Assembly (NCBI RefSeq): GCF_020080835.1
Contig: NC_058161.1
Span: forward strand, 5,868,001 to 5,932,000
From: Cotesia glomerata
Lineage: Eukaryota > Arthropoda > Insecta > Hymenoptera > Braconidae
Direction: 5' to 3'
DNA: 64,000 bases
Position numbers and translations under genes: made by a program. The notes below the pieces were generated by a model that saw only the letters and a program-made list of their open reading frames with translations, was not told the origin of the DNA and ran no database searches. This document shows positions 61,346 to 64,000 of this stretch, one piece after another (the first letter of the stretch is position 1; each line of letters starts with the position of its first letter).

Positions 61346-64000
61346 TTACTGTGTACTTTAGGTAAAAAAGTTTTAAAATAAAAAAAAAAAAGTAGTAAGA
61401 AATTTATATGAAGTCCCAAATTTTCAAGGAGTTTTTTTTAGTGTATAGAACAATATTTCGCTTGAGGAGCAGAAAAAAAATAAAAATTCAAAATTAATCA
61501 CCCTAATGGCTGGATAAGAAAAATTTTTCACAAATTTTGATCTTCCTTATTAATTTGTTCTTCTGAAATATGCCTTTGTTTTTGCACACAGAATCATAAC
61601 TCTTAATCTTCCGAAATTACGAAATTTGTCATAAAAAATTGGACTTCTAATAATACAATTTTTAATTAATTTTCAATATTGCAGCAAAATTGAGAGGGGC
61701 GTAAATTTAAATCTGTATCAACAAATACTAAATTTAAGTACTTCAATCAAAATTTATTATATATTTATCCAATATAAATCTCCTTCAGTAAATTATTGTT
61801 ATAATGATCATTACGATGATTTTTATTTCTGCTATTAATATTCACTGAAATCCGTCATATTATTTGACAGTAAAATATCAATATTGAAATACGAATAAAT
61901 TTAATGCAAATATACGTAATCGTTAAATTTATAAATCCCCGCGAGAGAATACCTTGATTATTCATACTCATTTACGAATCAATGGCTAACAAAAATATGT
62001 GAATTATTTAAATATTAACTATTTGAATATTCAAATTTTTACTGACACATCATCCCTAAATGTTATAATAATTACTTTTTACTGATATTAAACAACTTTT
62101 TTATTAAATTATACTAAAAAATCCCAGAGATATAGATGAAATAAATTACATAATGTGTAATATGTCGGAAAATACACGGCCAAAAGACTATATTATTAAT
62201 ATTAATGCAAAAAATGCTATTAGCTCGCGGGCAGTTGGATAATTATTTATCCGTGATAAAAAGCAGCAAACAGACAAACACAAAAGCTTTTAAATAAAAA
62301 AAATAATTTAAATAGTTGAACAAAAAAATATTGAATAAAAAAATAATATAATTTAAAATGAAGTAAAAAAGAGGAGTAGAGGGAACAAGTGTTGCGGGGG
62401 TTTAACCAATAAATAATTCAGTAATCAATTTAAAAAACTTTTACTGCTCAATCTCAAACTATTTCCATTTGCATGCCAACGGGTTGTCAGTGACGTTGAC
62501 TTTATTTTCACCTTTAAACTAATCTCCGCGTTCGACACTCCCCCACGGCTCTTTTTCGCGCTGTTTGATATTATTCGACGAAACTCATTCGCATTTATTT
62601 ATTTTTTCCACTCATTTTTATTGTCTCGCTCTGCGATGTGATAAATGTTATTTATTCAGTGTTTTCATTGTTAACTATTTTTCAGCTGTTCAACTTTAAC
62701 TACAAATTCAAAGTTCTCCGCCCATTTTTTGTCCTTGGCATTTAAAAGTTTGTACCGCGTTTATAACCGTAATAATTTCTCGCCGCAATATGAAATACAG
62801 GATAATACTATTGTCAAAACATTTAATCTCTGCTAAATACCGTTTATTTAAAAAGTTTTATTGCGAAAAATGAATTAATAATACTTATGAATGTGTCAAG
62901 CACTTTTCTAAATTTTTCTTTTATTTTTGTCTTTTATAGTTATTAGTTTTACGAAGCTTTAAATTCAAGTAATTATTAATGCGTGTTGTTAAATTTTTTT
63001 TTACTATTAATTGCAGAGATATAAAAAGAGACATGCATGAATACAAGAAATGAATTTATTCGCTGTTGAGAAAATTTATTTGTTTTTAACAAATTAAAAT
63101 GCTCATTTGGCGTTAATCCAAATTAAATTCTGTTATGCAAATATTGCTTTTATTTGAATTTCGTATAGCTTTTATTTGAATAAATTTATAGACATGAAAT
63201 TTGGAACAGACTTTGTTCGATTAATCTATGTAGAAAAAGGCGGAGCGTAACCGGAGAGCGAACGTCGTTGCTACGGTAGTCAGATAAGAGGCGTGGTTTG
63301 AGCTGGTTGCTAACACGGTTGCTAGGCAACTATCAATTGGGCGTGGCAAAAATTTAAATTTCCAATAATTGTGTTTATTTTTCGTTTTTTTACGTCTCAT
63401 ACTCAAAAATTTTGTCGACTCTTGTTTATTAAAACTTTTTTAATGAAAAATAAATAATCATATTTAAAGATCTATTGTAAAAATTTTCAAAAATATTTGT
63501 TTTGATGAAATAATTATCAAAAAGGAAAATTCAATGAAAATAAATACTATTTTAAATTTACAAAAAAAGGCAATAAATTCAAAAATATTAAAAATACATC
63601 ATAAAAATATAAACGCAATATTTTACTATAAATCTCATGGCATATTTAACATCTGTTCGAATTTCTAGTGCTGTATTGTGATATTTGCATTGTTCTTTAA
63701 GAAAAGTTATTTTGGAAAATTGAAGCCATTTTTGGTAATTAATTTACCAAAAAATTGAATTTGCAACATACTATTATTGTTTTTTAGGATATAATCTATT
63801 AAAAAGCTCAATTTTGAGAACTTATTCACCTCTGTGAAAGATAAATAGCTTATGATTCAGAAGTGCATTCATTAATTTTCCGTCAATTAAAATTCAATTC
63901 AACTGATCGTAAGTATGAATTCAGCCATGTAGTAAATATCTACTCAAAGTTCAAGCGAATAAATTTATCAAGTCGATCTCACTGTCTATTTTCTATCTCC
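61346..64000. other. AT-rich non-coding stretch to window end
   Basis: No gene. 62455-62640 and 63235-63350 are GC-richer. The short minus-strand frame at 63221-63406 has no recognisable domain. Confidence 0.5.

Noticed and set aside
1..64000. CRISPR array, operon, integrated viral segment or bacterial contamination
   Set aside because: No regularly spaced identical repeats with unique spacers, no dense long ORFs and no viral core genes. Composition and repeats are uniformly those of an insect nuclear genome.

Overview
This window is an AT-rich stretch of an arthropod nuclear genome. The style of its repeats points to an insect, most likely a hymenopteran such as a parasitoid wasp. That lineage call is inference; no marker gene here settles it. 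I find no confident complete protein-coding gene, no rRNA, no intact tRNA, no CRISPR array and no operon structure. The DNA reads as intergenic or large-intron sequence, made of decayed unique DNA with many small mobile elements. Open frames are short, and many lack an ATG.

Layout. 1-5.8 kb: a candidate LTR with a primer-binding-like site (1.66-1.99 kb), the first copy of a 1-kb inverted-repeat element family named here M1 (2.10-3.15 kb), a foldback (3.17-3.40 kb), two double-hairpin elements (3.69-4.31 kb) and a 95-bp hairpin (5.66 kb). 7.2-9.4 kb: a GC-richer segment with splice-like signals on both strands, then a copy of family F and M1 copy 2, which carries a nested foldback with an 8-bp target duplication. 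11.5-15.4 kb: twin perfect hairpins, a solo LTR with a 5-bp target duplication, and a CACAG-ended element (M4). 18.9-20.0 kb: M1 copy 3. 25.9 kb: a 253-bp Tc1/mariner-type MITE. 30.4-32.3 kb: family F copy b and a compound repeat. 36.4-38.8 kb: microsatellites and an 866-bp element with TTCCCGC ends. 40.7-43.1 kb: elements M5 and M2, followed by a protein-like ORF. 46.7 kb: a third double-hairpin. 49.5 kb: a possible signal-peptide ORF. 50.3-51.0 kb: element M3 with a tRNA-like core. 53.7 kb: a foldback. 56.6-57.1 kb: M1 copy 4. 58 kb: family F copy c. 59.8-61.3 kb: a composite element with a 51-bp minisatellite, a tRNA-like module and a 24-bp minisatellite.

How the parts relate. M1, M2 and M3 share the terminal tip TACACGG although their interiors differ, which suggests they were mobilised by one class of transposase. 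Three of four M1 copies keep the same 62-68 residue reading frame, probably the tail of a protein from a larger parent element. Two unrelated repeats carry tRNA-like A and B boxes near their centres. No host pathway is visible. The most unusual content is the density and variety of hairpin and foldback elements.
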